The translations under genes and the position numbers were made by a program. A stretch of DNA of 64,000 bases from Kangiella sp. TOML190. Lineage in GTDB: Bacteria; Pseudomonadota; Gammaproteobacteria; Enterobacterales; Kangiellaceae. The notes under the pieces are model-generated. The model ran no database searches. It had not been told where the DNA came from and was given only the letters and a program-made list of their open reading frames with translations. Location: NCBI RefSeq assembly GCF_023706045.1, contig NZ_BQYL01000001.1, positions 1,364,001-1,428,000 on the forward strand. Direction: 5' to 3'. Positions 9,205-17,748 of the stretch are shown piece by piece (the first letter of the stretch is position 1; the number at the start of each line of letters is the position of its first letter).

Positions 9205-9897
9205 ATGAGTGCAAAAGTTTTAATCTTGGAAGATGAACGCGACATTCGAGAAATGTTGGCGTTTTGTATGGAGCAAGCGGGTTATGAAGTGGAGCAAGCG
9301 GCTACCGCTGAACGAGTGTTTGGGCTGCTTAAGGACGGCTTCCAGCCAGATTTGTTTCTAGTCGATTGGATGTTGCCTGGGGCTTCTGGTATTGAGTTTA
9401 CTAAAAAGCTGAAAAAAGATCCGATAAACCAAAATTGCCCAGTGATTATGCTGACCGCGCGCGGTGAAGAAGATGATCGGGTGCAAGGCTTAGAAGCGGG
9501 TGCTGACGATTATGTGGTGAAACCTTTTTCGCCTAGAGAGTTGCTGGCTCGAGTGCAAGCCGTGCTAAGACGAACTGGAGCTATCAATAAATCGAGTGAG
9601 CAGTTGCAACATGGCGATATTTCGATCGATACAGCCGGACATCGTGTCACCATTGGTGGTCAAGAAGTTCATTTGGGGCCAACCGAATATAAAATTTTGC
9701 ACTTTTTCATGAGCAACATTGGTCGTGTTTATTCGCGTAGTCAATTGTTAGATTCGGTCTGGGGTCAGCAGGTGGTGGTCGAAGAAAGAACCGTTGATGT
9801 GCATATTCGTCGGTTAAGAAAAGCTTTAGCACCGTACCAAGTGGAAAGCTATGTGCAAACGGTGCGCGGCTCTGGCTACCGTTTCTCTTCGAAATAG
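9205..9897 (+). CDS. phoB: Phosphate regulon response regulator PhoB
   Basis: OmpR-family response regulator of 230 residues. The receiver domain has the acidic pocket ED10-E11, phospho-acceptor D54 in LVDWMLPG, the conserved Thr in MLTAR and Lys107 in VVKPFSPREL, a PhoB-typical string. The C-terminal winged helix (about 130-230) contains the recognition region ERTVDVHIRRLRKAL. It binds the Pho boxes seen upstream of the porin, pstC and pstS genes, so the cluster is autoregulated. It starts 55 bases after phoU and ends 14 bases before phoR. Confidence 0.95.
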   Translation: MSAKVLILEDERDIREMLAFCMEQAGYEVEQAATAERVFGLLKDGFQPDLFLVDWMLPGASGIEFTKKLKKDPINQNCPVIMLTARGEEDDRVQGLEAGADDYVVKPFSPRELLARVQAVLRRTGAINKSSEQLQHGDISIDTAGHRVTIGGQEVHLGPTEYKILHFFMSNIGRVYSRSQLLDSVWGQQVVVEERTVDVHIRRLRKALAPYQVESYVQTVRGSGYRFSSK

Positions 9898-9911
9898 CGA
9901 TTGCTCTGACT

Positions 9912-11210
9912 ATGTGGAAAAATCGTTATTGGCAAACAGAGTTATGGGCACTGCTGTTTATTTTGTTTGTCACTGGTCTTATTGGCTCTTTGTTTAATAA
10001 AGCTGCGCTAGTCGTAGCTTTGGTGCTTTTGGCTTATCTGATTTGGAATCTGGTTCAGCTTTCTCGTTTGTTTCATTGGTTATTTGTCTCTAGAGCGATG
10101 TACCCGCCATCGGCGCCTGGCATTTGGGGCGAAATATTCAATCAACTCTATACCTCTCAACGCAAGCACCGCAAAGATTTAAAAAAGCTCAGTGATATCA
10201 TTTCCGAGTTTCGAGAATCAACCCGCGCCCTAAAAGAAGGGGCTATGATCATCAGTAATCAAGGAGAAATTCGTTGGTTTAATAAGGCTTGTGAGCGTTT
10301 GCTTGGTTTGAAAGCGAGCACCGATATTGGACAGCGTTTATTTAACTTATTGCGCCATCCTGACTTTATCGAATACGAAGCGGCTCGTGATTATGGCAAG
10401 CCTTTGAGCTTGCCCTCGCCAGTTAATTCAGAGCTGATGTTAAGTATTGGTATTACGCCTTACAACGAAGAGCAGCGCTTGGTGATAGTACGAGATGTCA
10501 CTGAGAAGCACCATTTGGAGCGGGTCCGTCAGGACTTTGTAGCCAATGTTTCGCACGAGCTACGAACCCCGCTAACGGTGATCACGGGCTATTTGGAAAT
10601 GCTCGATCCTGACATTAACCCTAATCTGGAAACGGTTGCGAAACCGCTGAGTATGATGCGGCAACAAGCGCTGAATATGGGGCATTTGGTTGATGATTTA
10701 TTGTTGCTATCGAAACTCGACTCTAGATCGGAGACCGGTGGTTATAAAGCCATCGACATTAATTTATTGTTGGACACTATTTGCGCGGAAGCGCGGGCTT
10801 TAAGTGCTGATAAGAAGCAGCAAATTTTATTTCACTCGCACACTAACGCCATGCTTAAGGCATCAGAAAAGCAGCTTAGAAGTGCCTTTTCTAACCTAGT
10901 ATTTAACGCAGTTCGTTATACTCAAGCTGGCGGTAAAATTGATATTTACTGGCAGCAAGAGGGTGATGATTATGTGGTTAAGGTGCAAGATAATGGCCCC
11001 GGTATTGAGCCACAGCACATTCCGCGCTTGACCGAACGTTTTTATCGAGTCGACTCTGGACGTCATCGCTCTCAAGGTGGTACTGGTCTTGGCTTGGCCA
11101 TTGTGAAGCATGTTTTAGAGTACCATCGAGCCAGTTTGCAGATCGAAAGCCAAGTAGGTAAAGGCAGTTGCTTTAGTTGTATTTTTCCTCAAGATCAGGT
11201 TTCCAACTAG
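9912..11210 (+). CDS. phoR: Phosphate regulon sensor histidine kinase PhoR
   Basis: Membrane histidine kinase of 432 residues. Two N-terminal helices (about 12-30 and 32-50) with hardly any periplasmic loop are followed by the short cytoplasmic linker typical of PhoR, a PAS domain (about 100-195), the HisKA domain with the autophosphorylated His215 in VANVSHELRTPL, and a HATPase domain with N box NAVRYT, DNGPGI and GGTGLGLAIV. The absence of a large periplasmic sensor fits the model in which PhoR reads the Pst/PhoU state rather than phosphate directly. Last gene of the pst-pho operon. Confidence 0.95.
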   Translation: MWKNRYWQTELWALLFILFVTGLIGSLFNKAALVVALVLLAYLIWNLVQLSRLFHWLFVSRAMYPPSAPGIWGEIFNQLYTSQRKHRKDLKKLSDIISEFRESTRALKEGAMIISNQGEIRWFNKACERLLGLKASTDIGQRLFNLLRHPDFIEYEAARDYGKPLSLPSPVNSELMLSIGITPYNEEQRLVIVRDVTEKHHLERVRQDFVANVSHELRTPLTVITGYLEMLDPDINPNLETVAKPLSMMRQQALNMGHLVDDLLLLSKLDSRSETGGYKAIDINLLLDTICAEARALSADKKQQILFHSHTNAMLKASEKQLRSAFSNLVFNAVRYTQAGGKIDIYWQQEGDDYVVKVQDNGPGIEPQHIPRLTERFYRVDSGRHRSQGGTGLGLAIVKHVLEYHRASLQIESQVGKGSCFSCIFPQDQVSN

Positions 11211-11253
11211 AATAGCAAAATCTTTATTTGTTAAACCTATTGCTGGTTTAAGA

Positions 11254-11271
11254 TTGTCACAAAAGCGTCAT
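11254..11271 (+). promoter_or_regulatory. Probable Pho box upstream of pstS
   Basis: TTGTCACAAAAGCGTCAT has two imperfect CTGTCAT repeats 11 bases apart with an AAAA spacer, 82 bases before the pstS ATG. A TAATCT hexamer follows seven bases later (11279-11284), closer than the usual ten, and CATAAT at 11304 is another possible -10. Weaker than the two boxes near 3.4-3.6 kb. Confidence 0.6.
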
Positions 11272-11353
11272 ATTTAAGTAATCTTGTTTTCACATTCTCT
11301 CTCCATAATAAGCACGTCTTATAAATTTACTTAAAAAAATTGGAGAGTTCGTA

Positions 11354-12328
11354 ATGAATCTATTCAAAAAAGCTGCTTTAGCAGCGGCAGTATCAACTTT
11401 TTCCATGGGCGCAAGTGTTAGCGCTGTTGCTGAGGCTAAAGTTGATGATAAGTTGCGTATCTATGAAAAAACTAGTGGTATTTCTGGCAATTTATCTTCG
11501 GTAGGATCAGACACCTTAGCTAACTTAATGACCTTATGGGCTGAAGAGTTCAAGCGCCAATATCCAAACGTCAACATTCAGATTCAAGCGGCAGGTTCTT
11601 CAACTGCGCCACCAGCTTTAACCGAAGGTACTTCAAACTTTGGCCCCATGAGCCGCAAAATGAAGGACAAGGAATTAGAAGCTTTCGAAAAGAAACACGG
11701 TTATAAACCTACGCCTATCGCGGTTGCGATTGATGCTTTGGCAGTGTATGTGCATAAAGATAACCCCATCGAAGGTTTAACCATTCCTCAAGTAGACGCT
11801 ATCTTTTCTTCTACTCGCAAGTGTGGCGCGGAAAGCGATATCGCAAACTGGGAAGCTTTGGGCCTTAAAGAATTAGGCGACATTCAACTGTATGGTCGTA
11901 ACTCTGTTTCGGGTACTTACGGTTATTTCAAGAAGAAAGGCTTGTGTAAAGGCGACTTTAAAAATACCGTCAATGAACAGCCAGGTTCTGCTTCGGTGGT
12001 GCAATCTATCAGCTTGTCTAAAAATGGTGTGGGCTATTCCGGTATCGGCTATATCACTTCAGGCGTCAAGGCGGTTCCATTAGCGAAAAAGCCGGGTCAA
12101 GAATTTGTTGCGGCAACCCCTGAAAATGCGGTCAACAAAAGCTACCCGCTTGGTCGCCAGCTTTATGTTTATGTTAACAAGCACCCGAACAAAGCACTTT
12201 CACCAATTGAGCTAGAGTTTTTGAAAATGGTGCTATCTAAAGTGGGTCAAGAAGTGGTGGTAAAAGATGGCTATATCCCCTTACCAGCTAAAGTGGCTGA
12301 AAAGCAGCTTAAAAAATTGATGAAGTAG
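11354..12328 (+). CDS. pstS: Phosphate-binding periplasmic protein PstS
   Basis: Periplasmic phosphate receptor of 324 residues that delivers phosphate to PstCA. The signal peptide covers about residues 1-27. Ligand-binding landmarks are VGSDTL near residue 51, [11 protein letters not shown] near residue 77 with the conserved Ser/Thr of the phosphate pocket, [13 protein letters not shown] near residue 115 and the [12 protein letters not shown] segment near residue 180. GGAGAG precedes the ATG. It is placed downstream of phoR instead of first in the operon, and has its own probable Pho box, which would let the abundant receptor be expressed at a higher level than the permease. Confidence 0.92.
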   Translation: MNLFKKAALAAAVSTFSMGASVSAVAEAKVDDKLRIYEKTSGISGNLSSVGSDTLANLMTLWAEEFKRQYPNVNIQIQAAGSSTAPPALTEGTSNFGPMSRKMKDKELEAFEKKHGYKPTPIAVAIDALAVYVHKDNPIEGLTIPQVDAIFSSTRKCGAESDIANWEALGLKELGDIQLYGRNSVSGTYGYFKKKGLCKGDFKNTVNEQPGSASVVQSISLSKNGVGYSGIGYITSGVKAVPLAKKPGQEFVAATPENAVNKSYPLGRQLYVYVNKHPNKALSPIELEFLKMVLSKVGQEVVVKDGYIPLPAKVAEKQLKKLMK

Positions 12329-12346
12329 TAATCTTGCAATAGTACC

Positions 12347-12374
12347 GCTGAAATAACTAGTCAGTTATTTCAGC
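12347..12374. repeat. Perfect 12-bp inverted repeat after pstS
   Basis: GCTGAAATAACT (12347-12358) and its exact complement (12363-12374) enclose the loop AGTC. No T run follows on either strand, so it is not an intrinsic terminator. It lies between the pstS stop and the real terminator at 12406, where it could protect the pstS mRNA 3' end. Confidence 0.75.
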
Positions 12375-12405
12375 AAGTAACAGGTCGTTATAAAATCCCT
12401 TTCAA

Positions 12406-12430
12406 GCCGGCTCATCAGAGCCGGTTTTTT
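12406..12430 (+). terminator. Rho-independent terminator of pstS
   Basis: CCGGCTC (12407-12413), loop ATCA, GAGCCGG (12418-12424), then six T. Confidence 0.88.
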
Positions 12431-12486
12431 ATGGGCATTGCTGGCGCTATAATAGAGGTAAATTTAAACAAATAAAGCGCAAAGCT

Positions 12487-13377
12487 GTGTTCAGTCGAAG
12501 CCCTATTCAGCGAGTCCAATATTCGTTGTTTCAACAGTATCAAGTGACGGTTGATGTTAAGCGCGATGACCTTATCCATCCGGTTATCTCAGGTAACAAG
12601 TGGCGAAAACTTAAGTACCTGTTAGAGGATGCAGATAACAAAAATGCAAAAACCATTATCTCTATGGGCGGCAACTATTCTAATCATCTACATGCTCTAG
12701 CTTTTGCCGGCAAACATTTTGACTACAACACCATTGGCTTGGTGCGAGCCCATCCTGAGCAGGCTTTAACTCCAACCTTAGACGATTGTCAAAAGTGGGG
12801 AATGCAGTTGGAGTTTATTGATCGAACTGCCTATGCAGATTTACGCAAGCAAGTTGCTTGGGATAGTTTTAGCCATAATTATGCGAATAGTTACTGGCTC
12901 GGCGAAGGTGGCTTTAGCCCTTTAGCGATAGGTGGTGTTAGTGAGATTGGCGCGGAAGTAGAGCAACAAGCAAGCGAGTCCTATGATTATGTTTTCTGTG
13001 GTTTGGGTTCAGGCGCGACCATGATTGGACTGGCAGCCGCTTTTCCTAAAGCGCAAGTGATTGGCGTGGCAGCCTTTAAAGGTGCAGAATACCTATCAAA
13101 TAAACTAGCGCAGCAGTTTCCCAAGCTAACTAATTGGCAGCTGGCTACCCAGTTTCATTGCGGCGGTTTCGCTAAATTGAATTCTGAGCTGGAGCTTTTG
13201 ACAAAAGCGATTGAAGCTAATAACGATTTTCGCTTGGATAAGGTATACAACGCGAAAGTATTTTTAGCGCTGGAGTCTTTAATCAAGCAACAAGTCATTA
13301 GTGCTAATAGCCGAGTTCTAGTTATTCATACGGGTGGACTGCAGGGGAATAGAGCTATGAGCTCCAATCGTGTCTAA
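12487..13377 (+). CDS. PLP-dependent ACC deaminase / D-cysteine desulfhydrase family enzyme
   Basis: A 296-residue fold-type II PLP enzyme. VKRDDLIHPVISGNKWRKLKYL near residues 24-45 holds the Schiff-base lysine, SMGGNYSNHLHALA near residue 60 is the substrate-carboxylate loop, and CGLGSGATMIGLA near residue 170 is the phosphate-binding loop. Family members either deaminate 1-aminocyclopropane-1-carboxylate or release sulfide from D-cysteine; without diagnostic residues I cannot choose, though D-cysteine desulfhydrase activity is the commoner case outside plant-associated bacteria. The start is a GTG with no obvious ribosome binding site. Its 3' end overlaps the convergent membrane-protein gene by 23 bases. 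Confidence 0.82.
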   Translation: MFSRSPIQRVQYSLFQQYQVTVDVKRDDLIHPVISGNKWRKLKYLLEDADNKNAKTIISMGGNYSNHLHALAFAGKHFDYNTIGLVRAHPEQALTPTLDDCQKWGMQLEFIDRTAYADLRKQVAWDSFSHNYANSYWLGEGGFSPLAIGGVSEIGAEVEQQASESYDYVFCGLGSGATMIGLAAAFPKAQVIGVAAFKGAEYLSNKLAQQFPKLTNWQLATQFHCGGFAKLNSELELLTKAIEANNDFRLDKVYNAKVFLALESLIKQQVISANSRVLVIHTGGLQGNRAMSSNRV

Positions 13378-13798
13378 ACTTGGCTAAATGGATTAGGTAC
13401 AATCCCGCGATAAAAGGCTCTAAGCGAATGTACCTAAAGCCAGACATCAAAGTTACCGATAAACCAATGATTATGGCTAAAAAACCACAAAATACCGCTG
13501 CGTTGAAGCCCCAGTCTTGTGCGAACAGCAACCCAAACGCTGATATGCCGTAAATGACCATCAAACCAGTAATGATGATTCCCCACATAGTCAAACTGGT
13601 ACCATAATAATTTAGGCCAAAGAGTTGTAAGCTAATCGGACTTTGGGTTACAGCCGAGTATGCGAAAAGACAAATTGAACCAGCCCCGAGAAGCATAAAA
13701 AGCCAGCCAAATACTTTTATCCATAAGGGTATGAGCTTTTTTCGCTTTTGCGTTGTTGAAATAGAAGGGGGGTTATTATCTTTTATTAATTTTTCCAT
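13355..13798 (-). CDS. Small membrane protein of unknown function
   Basis: A 147-residue protein with a 25-residue cytoplasmic Lys/Asn-rich N terminus and four probable membrane helices (about 27-47, 68-90, 95-115 and 118-138). I recognise no family. The ATG has GGAAG six or so bases upstream. It is transcribed in the same direction as mscL, but the mscL terminator separates them. Its last 23 bases overlap the opposite-strand PLP-enzyme gene. Confidence 0.65.
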   Translation of the reverse strand: MEKLIKDNNPPSISTTQKRKKLIPLWIKVFGWLFMLLGAGSICLFAYSAVTQSPISLQLFGLNYYGTSLTMWGIIITGLMVIYGISAFGLLFAQDWGFNAAVFCGFLAIIIGLSVTLMSGFRYIRLEPFIAGLYLIHLAKFRHDWSS

Positions 13799-13810
13799 TA
13801 TTCTTCCATA

Positions 13811-13836
13811 AAAAAGGGTAGCATCAAGCTACCCTT
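13811..13836 (-). terminator. Rho-independent terminator of mscL
   Basis: A perfect 9-bp stem (AAGGGTAGC 13814-13822 with its complement 13828-13836) and a 5-base loop; on the minus strand it runs straight into a T tract. Confidence 0.85.
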
Positions 13837-13851
13837 AACATATCGAATCAA

Positions 13852-14253
13852 CTAGTCTCTTTTCAATAAATCACGAATTTCAGATAATAACTCTTCTTCT
13901 TTAGAAGGTTTTGGCGGCTCGGCTGGCGCCTCTTCTTCTTTTTTCTTCATCGAGTTCATCGCTTTGACCATCGTAAAGATTGCAAAGGCAATGATAATAA
14001 AATCGATAGCGGTCTGAATAAAGTTACCATAATTTAAAGTGACAGCGGGTGTTTCTCCGACGGCTTCTTGGACGGTAAAAGATAAATCTTTAAAGTCAAC
14101 GCCGCCTAATAACACTCCTAATGGAGGCATCAAGACATCATTCACAAAAGAGCTAACGATTTTACCGAAAGCGCCGCCGATAATGATACCAATCGCCATA
14201 TCCATTACATTGCCTTTCATGGCAAATTCTTTAAACTCGCTCATCATACCCAT
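13852..14253 (-). CDS. mscL: Large-conductance mechanosensitive channel MscL
   Basis: Pentameric emergency-release channel of the inner membrane, 133 residues, the normal family length. It shows the amphipathic N terminus [40 protein letters not shown], the first helix with its Gly/Ala packing face, a short periplasmic loop, the second helix (about 75-100) and the C-terminal charged helix [20 protein letters not shown] lies upstream of the first ATG; a second in-frame ATG follows two codons later. Confidence 0.96.
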   Translation of the reverse strand: MGMMSEFKEFAMKGNVMDMAIGIIIGGAFGKIVSSFVNDVLMPPLGVLLGGVDFKDLSFTVQEAVGETPAVTLNYGNFIQTAIDFIIIAFAIFTMVKAMNSMKKKEEEAPAEPPKPSKEEELLSEIRDLLKRD

Positions 14254-14355
14254 GGTAGATCCCCCTCAATGTTATAAATAAATAGGTTAAAATTTGGTTG
14301 CAGGGATATAAGTATCATATTTATGATGGTTTTAGCAAACTAGTAGGAGTCATTT

Positions 14356-14827
14356 ATGCATAAATTTACTTTTCCGCTGTTATCCTTTTTTCTTTTAGCC
14401 GCTTGTCAGTCGACAGCGCCCAATAAACAGCTGATTAATAGTGTGCAGCACCAATGGTTCTATGATAATTGGAATCTTTCCCAAGCTGTGAAAGTCGGAA
14501 ATCAGCTGTGGTTGTCCGGTCAGGTCGGTACTGACCCGAAAACTGGCCAGGCTCCTGAGTCGCTAGAAGCTGCAGGCCGAATTAATTTTCCAGAAAATTG
14601 AACGTATTTTGCAAGACTCCGGCGCGAGTATGGCGGATATCGTAGATATCACTAGTTACCATATTGATATTAGCCAAATTGGACAGGTTGCTAAAGTTAA
14701 AAAGCGCTTCATTCCGCAAAACCATCCCGCTTGGACAGCGGTTGGTGTTTCGGGATTGGTTAGGCCGGAAATGTTACTCGAGATCAAGGTTGTAGCCGTG
14801 ATAGGAGCTGGAACAGCGAATCGATAA
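14356..14827 (+). pseudogene. RidA/YjgF-family lipoprotein gene with a +1 frameshift
   Basis: Two frames together make one RidA-like protein. The first part (14356-14601) has a lipoprotein signal peptide ending LLAACQS, then SQAVKVGNQLWLSGQVGTDPKTG. The second part (about 14585-14827) continues QKIERILQDSGASMADIVDITSYHID and ends in the family's PAWTAVGVSGLVRPEMLLEIKVVAV. The shift falls at TTTTCC near 14586-14591; removing one C would give an uninterrupted frame of about 156 codons. RidA proteins hydrolyse reactive enamine/imine intermediates; an exported lipoprotein version is a recognised subgroup. It is either decayed or carries a sequence error. The conserved Arg of the RidA active site appears kept in GLVRPEM. 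Confidence 0.8.
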
Positions 14828-14876
14828 AGGCTAAAAAAATATGCTATGATTCATTGAAATTTATCGAGAGGCTAGT

Positions 14877-15365
14877 ATGAAAAATGGTTTAGAGTGGATA
14901 GCCGAATATAGCGAAAGCCACCGGCATCCGACTAATAAATTGCTACACTGGATTTGCGTTCCGGCCATTATGTGGACGGTGATTGCCTTTTTATGGATCA
15001 TTCCGGTCCCAGAGTTTATGCAGCAACTTGCGCTAAGCTTTGAGTTAGACCCTTGGCTTAATTGGGCGACCATTTTTATGGCTATCGCGATGCTTTTTTA
15101 TATTAGTTTTGGTGTTAAAATCTTTGTAGCCATGCTGCTGATGGCGCTTTTCATGCTATGGTTCACCGCTTGGCTGGAACAAAACGTATCCGTAGCCGTA
15201 TGGCAAATTGCTCTGACGGTATTTGTGATTGCTTGGATAGGTCAGTTTATTGGCCATCATATCGAAGGTAAAAAGCCATCTTTTTTCAAAGATCTGCAGT
15301 TCCTGTTAGTAGGACCTGCATGGGAACTCAATTATTTTTTTCGTAAAATCGGATTTATTAAATAA
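14877..15365 (+). CDS. Mpo1-like (DUF962/YGL010w) membrane protein
   Basis: A 162-residue protein with about four membrane helices and the His-rich motifs of the Mpo1 family: W.AEYSESHRHPTNKLLHWICVP at residues 6-28, and GQFIGHHIEGKKPSFFKDLQFLLVGPAW near residues 122-150. The yeast member is an Fe-dependent dioxygenase that shortens 2-hydroxy fatty acids; the conserved His residues are the metal ligands. Bacterial members are usually only predicted, so the reaction here is inferred. GAGAGG precedes the ATG. Confidence 0.82.
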   Translation: MKNGLEWIAEYSESHRHPTNKLLHWICVPAIMWTVIAFLWIIPVPEFMQQLALSFELDPWLNWATIFMAIAMLFYISFGVKIFVAMLLMALFMLWFTAWLEQNVSVAVWQIALTVFVIAWIGQFIGHHIEGKKPSFFKDLQFLLVGPAWELNYFFRKIGFIK

Positions 15366-15397
15366 ACAATTAAAAATTTTCTGTTAAGGGGAATTCA

Positions 15398-16717
15398 ATG
15401 GCAATTTCTGAAACTACTGAGAAAGTAGCTTTAATCCAATCGGATGCGGTCGCCTTTGGCGTGATTATGGCGGTGTTAGGCTTAATCTTTTTTACCTCAA
15501 GTCGTAAACAAGGCTTTTGGCACAGTTTTTATAAGCATATCCCAGCTTTATTGTTATGTTATTTTGTACCGGGTTTGCTTAATACAGTGTTTTGGGATGA
15601 CTTTCGTTTGTTTGATCCATCTAGTCAGACTAACATTTACTATATAGCTTCTAGGTTTCTACTACCAGCCGCATTGTTTTTACTAACCTTAAGCATAGAT
15701 TTTAAGAAAATTATTGGGCTTGGTTGGCGAGCTGTTGCAATGTTTTTTGCTGGAACAGTCGGTGTAGTTATAGGAGGCCCTTTAGCCGTATTATTTTTCG
15801 CGTTTGTTGCTCCTGAATGGGTGGGGATAGGAGTTGATGCGCCTAAAGGAGAAGAAATTTGGGCGGGTTTAGCCACGGTTGCCGGCAGCTGGATTGGTGG
15901 CGGGGCTAACCAAGGTGCTATGCAAGTATTGTATGATGTCAGTAAAGATCTGTTTACTGCAATGGCTGTGATGGATGTTTTGGTGGCTGAGATTTGGATG
16001 GTGATTTTACTGTTCTTAATTAAGAAATCCGATTCCGTTGATCACTGGTTAAAAGCGGATAACTCCAGTATTGAAGAACTAAAAGTTACGGTTGAAAAAT
16101 ATACCAAAGAAAATGAAAAAATTCCGACCTTAACGGATTATATGATGATTTTAGGCTTAGGTTTTGGGGTGGTTGCTTTGTCACATACGGTTGGTAATTT
16201 TATGCCTGACTTTTTGAAAGGGTTTACCTCAAAAGGTGAGACATTATTTAAGTTTTTTACAAACGTTGGAATGTTGAGTTCTTTCTTTTGGATGATAATT
16301 ACCGCTACCATAGCTGCGTTGTATTTATCGACTACTAAGGCTAGAACATTAGATCACGTAGGAGCATCGAAGATTGGTTCGGTATTTATTTATGTGTTAG
16401 TTGCTGCTATTGGCATGGGTATGGATTTAACTAAAATCCCTGAATACTATGAAATTTTCTTGATTGGTTTGTTATGGATGATTATCCATGTCGCAATCTT
16501 GTTTATTGTGGCCAAGCTGATTAAAGCGCCGTATTTCTTTGTGGCGGTAGGCTCCAAAGCAAATATTGGTGGCGCTGCCTCAGCGCCGGTAGTAGCTTCG
16601 GCTTTCCACCCGTCACTCGCGCCGGTTGGTGTTTTGTTAGCTATTTTGGGTTATGCGGTCGGCTCGGTTGGCGCTATCGCCACAGCGATTATGATGCGCG
16701 CTGTTGTCGGTGGTTAG
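15398..16717 (+). CDS. DUF819 family membrane protein (YjcL-like)
   Basis: A 439-residue polytopic inner-membrane protein with about ten to twelve helices and a central hydrophilic loop (about 215-245). Gly-rich motifs WIGGGANQGAMQ near residue 165 and SKANIGGAASAPVVASAFHPSLAPVGVLLAILGYAVGS near the C terminus are typical of DUF819. The family is transporter-like in its inverted repeats but has no well-established substrate. AAGGGG precedes the ATG. Starts 32 bases after the Mpo1-like gene and is closed by a strong terminator. Confidence 0.82.
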   Translation: MAISETTEKVALIQSDAVAFGVIMAVLGLIFFTSSRKQGFWHSFYKHIPALLLCYFVPGLLNTVFWDDFRLFDPSSQTNIYYIASRFLLPAALFLLTLSIDFKKIIGLGWRAVAMFFAGTVGVVIGGPLAVLFFAFVAPEWVGIGVDAPKGEEIWAGLATVAGSWIGGGANQGAMQVLYDVSKDLFTAMAVMDVLVAEIWMVILLFLIKKSDSVDHWLKADNSSIEELKVTVEKYTKENEKIPTLTDYMMILGLGFGVVALSHTVGNFMPDFLKGFTSKGETLFKFFTNVGMLSSFFWMIITATIAALYLSTTKARTLDHVGASKIGSVFIYVLVAAIGMGMDLTKIPEYYEIFLIGLLWMIIHVAILFIVAKLIKAPYFFVAVGSKANIGGAASAPVVASAFHPSLAPVGVLLAILGYAVGSVGAIATAIMMRAVVGG

Positions 16718-16732
16718 TGCTCAAATTGTTAT

Positions 16733-16761
16733 AAAAAAAGCGGCAAAAGCCGCTTTTTTTA
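16733..16761. terminator. Bidirectional terminator between the DUF819 gene and ctlX
   Basis: Stem AGCGGC/GCCGCT (16739-16744, 16749-16754) with loop AAAA and flanking A7 and T7 tracts, so it can serve both convergent genes. Confidence 0.9.
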
Positions 16762-16764
16762 TTG

Positions 16765-17691
16765 CTACTGTTTAGGGAGAAAATTTTCCGCCAGCATACA
16801 GCGAGCGCTTCCGCCGCCAATGCTTTCAATGGTGTTGATAGGGCAAGGCACCAGCTTGCCATGCAGTTTTAGTAACTCTTTTTGCGCTTTGCTAAAGCCC
16901 TGATAAGCAGAGTCAGACATTACAATAATCAATTCGCCGCGGCTATTCCTGAGTTGTAAAATATTAGCGCAGAAGTGTTTTTCCGTTTGTTCGAACGTCA
17001 AATCAATAATCTGTTTATGGGCCACTTTAAGCTGTGATAAGACTTTTTGACGGTCAGTTTCAGCAATCGCTTCACTGCACACCACGGCAAAAGCTTCGCC
17101 AATACTGAGCATCACATTACTATGATAAAAAGGTTTACCGCTGGAACTTTGTGTGTGGAAAGCGATTGGTTGATAACTCGATTTTTTGCAAAAGTCAGTG
17201 AATAGCTGTTGGTCGCAGCGATCCGAAATGGCGGCGTAAGCAATGCTATGCTTGTGGTCAAAAATAATAGAGCCGGTACCTTCCAATGCTTTGGAGCGGG
17301 AAGTGAGATCTTGGTTGCTTTTGACTAGGTAGCCGTGACTTTGCGCCAATTGCGTTAATTCTTGCGGCCGTACTTCTGCTTGTCGATTGGCAGTTTTCAT
17401 GGGATACAAAGTCAGCTGCCCTTGTCGATTGGTGGAGAACCAATTGTTGGGAAAGACAGCGTCAGGCAACTCAGGGGTATCGGCGCTTTTGCCAAGAACC
17501 AGCACTTCAATAAAATTATCCCGCAGAATGTTGACCATGTGATTAAATTCTGCCATCGCATCTTCACGCACCAATGACGGCGTTAGCTCACTGGTGTTTT
17601 GAAATTCGTTATCTTGTCCCGTTTGCTCGTTGAAGCAAAAATCTTGCGGCGGAACCATAAAAACCGAGTAGGTAGTGTGAGACTGCGGCAT
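16765..17691 (-). CDS. ctlX: Citrulline utilisation hydrolase CtlX-like (amidinotransferase superfamily)
   Basis: A 308-residue guanidine-modifying enzyme of the arginine deiminase/DDAH superfamily. PDAVFPNNWFSTNRQG near residues 75-92 holds the conserved Asp and Asn; the HSNVMLSIGEAFAV segment near residue 193 carries the catalytic His; and the nucleophilic Cys is in GGGSARCMLAE near residue 300. CtlX members hydrolyse citrulline or related ureido/guanidino substrates, which would feed nitrogen and carbon into ornithine and glutamate pools. It is divergent from a GcvA-type LysR gene across 506 bases, and a hairpin plus T run lies in its leader. Confidence 0.82.
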   Translation of the reverse strand: MPQSHTTYSVFMVPPQDFCFNEQTGQDNEFQNTSELTPSLVREDAMAEFNHMVNILRDNFIEVLVLGKSADTPELPDAVFPNNWFSTNRQGQLTLYPMKTANRQAEVRPQELTQLAQSHGYLVKSNQDLTSRSKALEGTGSIIFDHKHSIAYAAISDRCDQQLFTDFCKKSSYQPIAFHTQSSSGKPFYHSNVMLSIGEAFAVVCSEAIAETDRQKVLSQLKVAHKQIIDLTFEQTEKHFCANILQLRNSRGELIIVMSDSAYQGFSKAQKELLKLHGKLVPCPINTIESIGGGSARCMLAENFLPKQ

Positions 17692-17721
17692 AAGCGGTTA
17701 AGGTAAAGTTTTTTGCAAGAT

Positions 17722-17748
17722 AAAAAAAAGGCTTGCAACATGCAAGCC
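17722..17748 (-). terminator. Terminator-like hairpin in the ctlX leader
   Basis: On the minus strand GGCTTGCA (17748-17741) pairs with TGCAAGCC (17737-17730) around a 3-base loop and is followed by eight T (17729-17722). It sits 30 bases before the ctlX start, on the same strand and with no recognisable gene upstream, so it would end either a leader transcript (attenuation) or an unannotated small RNA. A second CTTGCAA just after the T run (17719-17713) could compete for one arm. Confidence 0.65.
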
